Part shown: positions 14,150 through 16,449 of the stretch, piece by piece
Position numbering within the stretch: the first letter of the stretch is position 1
Layout of the letters: every line of letters starts with the position of its first letter
NCBI GenBank assembly: GCA_031548835.1
Contig: JAVBQS010000045.1
Span: 1-16,449 of the forward strand
Direction: 5' to 3'
Source: WQTU01 sp031548835
GTDB lineage: Bacteria; Spirochaetota; Spirochaetia; CADAEX01
Length of the DNA: 16,449 nucleotides
Made by a program: the position numbers and the translations under genes
Notes under the pieces: generated by a model
What the model saw: only the letters and a program-made list of their open reading frames with translations
Told to the model about the DNA's origin: nothing
Databases searched by the model: none

Positions 14150-16449
14150 TTGTCAGATTTAACAGGGCGTGTTATCCCGGTTGCAGTTGAAGATGAAATA
14201 AAAGACTCATACTTAACATATGCTATGAGTGTTATTGTAAGCCGAGCGTTACCCGATGCAAGAGACGGCCTTAAACCTGTGCATAGAAGAATACTCTATG
14301 CAATGAGCGAGATGGGCCTCCACTATGACAGGGATTTAAAAAAATGCGGCAGAATTGTCGGAGATGTTTTAGGTAAATACCACCCCCACGGCGACCAGTC
14401 TATATATGATGCTCTTGTAAGGCTTGCCCAGGATTTCTCTATGAGGTATCCGCTTGTAAGAGGACAGGGAAATTTCGGATCAGTTGATGGAGATCCCCCT
14501 GCTGCAATGCGTTATACCGAAGCAAAAATGGAGAAAATCTCAGAGGAAATTTTAAGAGATATAAAAAAAGAGACTGTTGATTTCGGCCCTAACTATGATG
14601 ATTCTCTTAAAGAGCCTCTTGTTCTTCCAACAGCAATGCCTAACCTTCTTGTAAATGGAGCAAGCGGAATTGCGGTAGGAATGGCGACAAACATGGCTCC
14701 CCATAATCTTACAGAAGTTTGCAATGCTATTGTCGCTTATATAAGCAACCCGGAAATAGAATTAAAAGAGTTGATGAAACATATCCAGGGGCCAGATTTT
14801 CCTACAGGCGGCATAATCTTTGGTAAAAAAGGAATTAAAGATGCTTTTTTAACAGGAAAAGGCAGGATTACGGTAAGGTCAAAATTTACTCTTGAAACAA
14901 ATGATTCCGGAAAAGACAGGATTATTGTTTCTGAAATTCCATATATGGTTAACAAAGCAACTTTGCAAATTAGAATAGCTGATCTTGTAAAAGATAAAAA
15001 GATAGAAGGTATTTCTGATATAAGAGATGAGTCAGACCGCGATGGAATGAGAATTGTTATTGAGCTTAAAAAAGGGGTTATTCCAAAAGTAATATTAAAC
15101 CAGCTCTTTTCTCTCACAAGCCTTCAGCAGAATTTCAGTATCAATAATCTTGCTCTTGTAAAAGGAATGCCCAAGCTTTTAACGCTTAAAGAACAGCTTG
15201 AGATTTTTGTAGATCATAGAAAAGAAGTTATAATAAGAAGATCAAAATATGATCTTAGAAAAGCAGAAGAAAGAGCCCATATTCTCGAAGGCTTAAAAAT
15301 AGCTCTTGAAAATATTGATGAAGTTATAAGAATAATAAAAGAATCTGAAAATGTAGATGCTGCGCGCAATGGACTTATGACAAGTTTCGGCCTTTCTGAA
15401 ATACAGGCGCAGGCAATTCTTGATATGAGGCTTCAGAAAATTACTTCTCTTGAAACAAGAAAAATAGTAGAAGAATTGGAAGAAGTTTTAGCTTTAATAA
15501 AATATCTTAAAGAGCTTCTTGCAAGTGAAGAAAAAATATTGGCGCTTATTTCCCAGGAGACAGCAGAAATTTGTGAAAAATATGGGGATAAGAGAAAAAC
15601 AGAGATAGTTGCTGAAGAAGCGGAAGAGATAGATGTTGAAGATATGATTCAGAAAGAGGATATGGTTGTCCTTATTTCCAATAAAGGATTTGTAAAAAGA
15701 ATTCCGGTCTCTTCTTATAAAAACCAGGCAAGAGGCGGCAAAGGAATTTCTTCTGCAAAACTTAAAAATGAAGATTTTATTGAACATCTGTTTGTAGCAT
15801 CTACCCATGATTATCTTCTTTTTATAACAAGCGAAGGCAAAGCTTTCTGGCTTAAGGTTCATGAAATTCCTGAAGCTTCAAAGACATCAAGAGGAACAAT
15901 GGTAAGAACTCTTTTTGCCATTTCTCCAAATGAAGATATAAATGCAATTGTTGCTTTAAAAGAATTTTCAGATGATAGTTTTATTTTTATGGGGACAAGG
16001 CGCGGGCTTGTAAAAAAAGTAACAACTTCTGCATTCTCAAATGCAAAAACAAGAGGCATAAAAGCAATAGAGCTTAACCAGGGAGACAGCCTTGTTAATG
16101 CAATACTTACTACCGGGGAATGCGATATTGTGCTTATGACAAGGCGCGGAAATGCGCTGAGATATAATGAAAAAAATATACGCGCTTCAGGCAGAACTTC
16201 AAAAGGCGTCACAGGCATGAAGCTGAAACCTGGAGATGAGATTACAGGCCTTCTTTCAATTACAGAAGAGGATAAAATACTTATTATTACAGAAAATGGC
16301 TATGGAAAAAGAATAGATTATAATCTTTTCCAGCACCATGGAACAAGAACTAGGGGCCAGATTGCATATAAAACTACAGAAAAAACAGGAGAAATTATAG
16401 GAGTTATTTCTGTAGGAGAAAAAGACCAGCTTATGTGCAGCTCTTCTCA
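14150..16449 (+). CDS. gyrA: DNA gyrase subunit A, truncated by the window end
   Basis: Breakage-reunion and DNA-wrapping subunit of gyrase. The frame starts at a TTG preceded by AGGAG at 6-nt spacing and stays open to the right edge: 766 complete codons, probably most of the gene. The active-site Tyr122 lies in AAMRYTE (118-124), exactly as in E. coli numbering. The C-terminal wrapping domain carries the GyrA box as QARGGKG (526-532), which marks it as gyrase rather than topoisomerase IV. Odd feature: residue 83 is Gln (codon 14396-14398) where most bacteria have Ser or Thr, while Asp87 is kept. It is 73 nt downstream of gyrB, in the same operon. Confidence 0.97.
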   Translation, partial: MSDLTGRVIPVAVEDEIKDSYLTYAMSVIVSRALPDARDGLKPVHRRILYAMSEMGLHYDRDLKKCGRIVGDVLGKYHPHGDQSIYDALVRLAQDFSMRYPLVRGQGNFGSVDGDPPAAMRYTEAKMEKISEEILRDIKKETVDFGPNYDDSLKEPLVLPTAMPNLLVNGASGIAVGMATNMAPHNLTEVCNAIVAYISNPEIELKELMKHIQGPDFPTGGIIFGKKGIKDAFLTGKGRITVRSKFTLETNDSGKDRIIVSEIPYMVNKATLQIRIADLVKDKKIEGISDIRDESDRDGMRIVIELKKGVIPKVILNQLFSLTSLQQNFSINNLALVKGMPKLLTLKEQLEIFVDHRKEVIIRRSKYDLRKAEERAHILEGLKIALENIDEVIRIIKESENVDAARNGLMTSFGLSEIQAQAILDMRLQKITSLETRKIVEELEEVLALIKYLKELLASEEKILALISQETAEICEKYGDKRKTEIVAEEAEEIDVEDMIQKEDMVVLISNKGFVKRIPVSSYKNQARGGKGISSAKLKNEDFIEHLFVASTHDYLLFITSEGKAFWLKVHEIPEASKTSRGTMVRTLFAISPNEDINAIVALKEFSDDSFIFMGTRRGLVKKVTTSAFSNAKTRGIKAIELNQGDSLVNAILTTGECDIVLMTRRGNALRYNEKNIRASGRTSKGVTGMKLKPGDEITGLLSITEEDKILIITENGYGKRIDYNLFQHHGTRTRGQIAYKTTEKTGEIIGVISVGEKDQLMCSSS

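Noticed and set aside
1..16449. CRISPR array, toxin-antitoxin pair, prophage or defence system
   Set aside because: No spaced direct repeats, and every convincing protein-coding frame belongs to a known core family. The remaining open frames are antisense shadows of those genes.

Overview
This window is the chromosomal origin region of a low-GC, diderm (two-membrane) bacterium. The evidence for a diderm is a full-length YidC of about 580 residues with the large periplasmic domain typical of Gram-negative insertases. Gene content and order (gyrA-gyrB diverging from dnaA-dnaN-recF-dciA, then rpmH-rnpA-yidD-yidC-jag) resemble spirochaetes and several other deep diderm lineages. I cannot fix the phylum from sequence alone.

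Layout from left to right. Positions 1-180 hold no gene. They carry a chain of hairpins, a perfect ribosome binding site pointing left out of the window (possibly the leader of an IS200/IS605-type tnpA), and a strong bidirectional terminator. Next, on the minus strand, come ahcY and metK, which form a small activated-methyl-cycle operon. A WecA/TagO-type glycan-initiating transferase sits alone on the plus strand (2940-4028). A long minus-strand block follows, read from right to left: dnaA, dnaN, recF, dciA (DUF721), rpmH, rnpA, yidD, yidC and jag. It ends at a terminator folded into the last codons of the convergent transferase gene. rpmH is short (51 codons) and overlaps rnpA. On the plus strand gyrB and the first 766 codons of gyrA run rightward to the window edge.

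Origin. Consensus DnaA boxes (TTATCCACA) lie on both sides of dnaA: two between dnaA and gyrB, and two plus one near-match between dnaN and dnaA beside a nearly pure A+T stretch. This suggests a bipartite oriC. Nearly all genes point away from it, in the direction of fork movement; the WecA-type gene is the exception.

How the genes work together. DnaA opens the origin, DciA is the likely helicase loader, DnaN is the clamp, RecF handles gap repair and GyrAB removes supercoils. RpmH, RnpA, YidD, YidC and Jag/KhpB form the conserved translation, tRNA-processing and membrane-insertion block. AhcY and MetK recycle and make S-adenosylmethionine.

The window is mostly conserved core, and I found no convincing new multi-gene system. 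The points worth a second look are the putative IS200/IS605 end at the left edge, a structured GC-rich spacer between dnaN and recF, the bipartite origin, Gln at GyrA position 83, a six-residue tandem duplication in RecF, and a long structured leader before rpmH.
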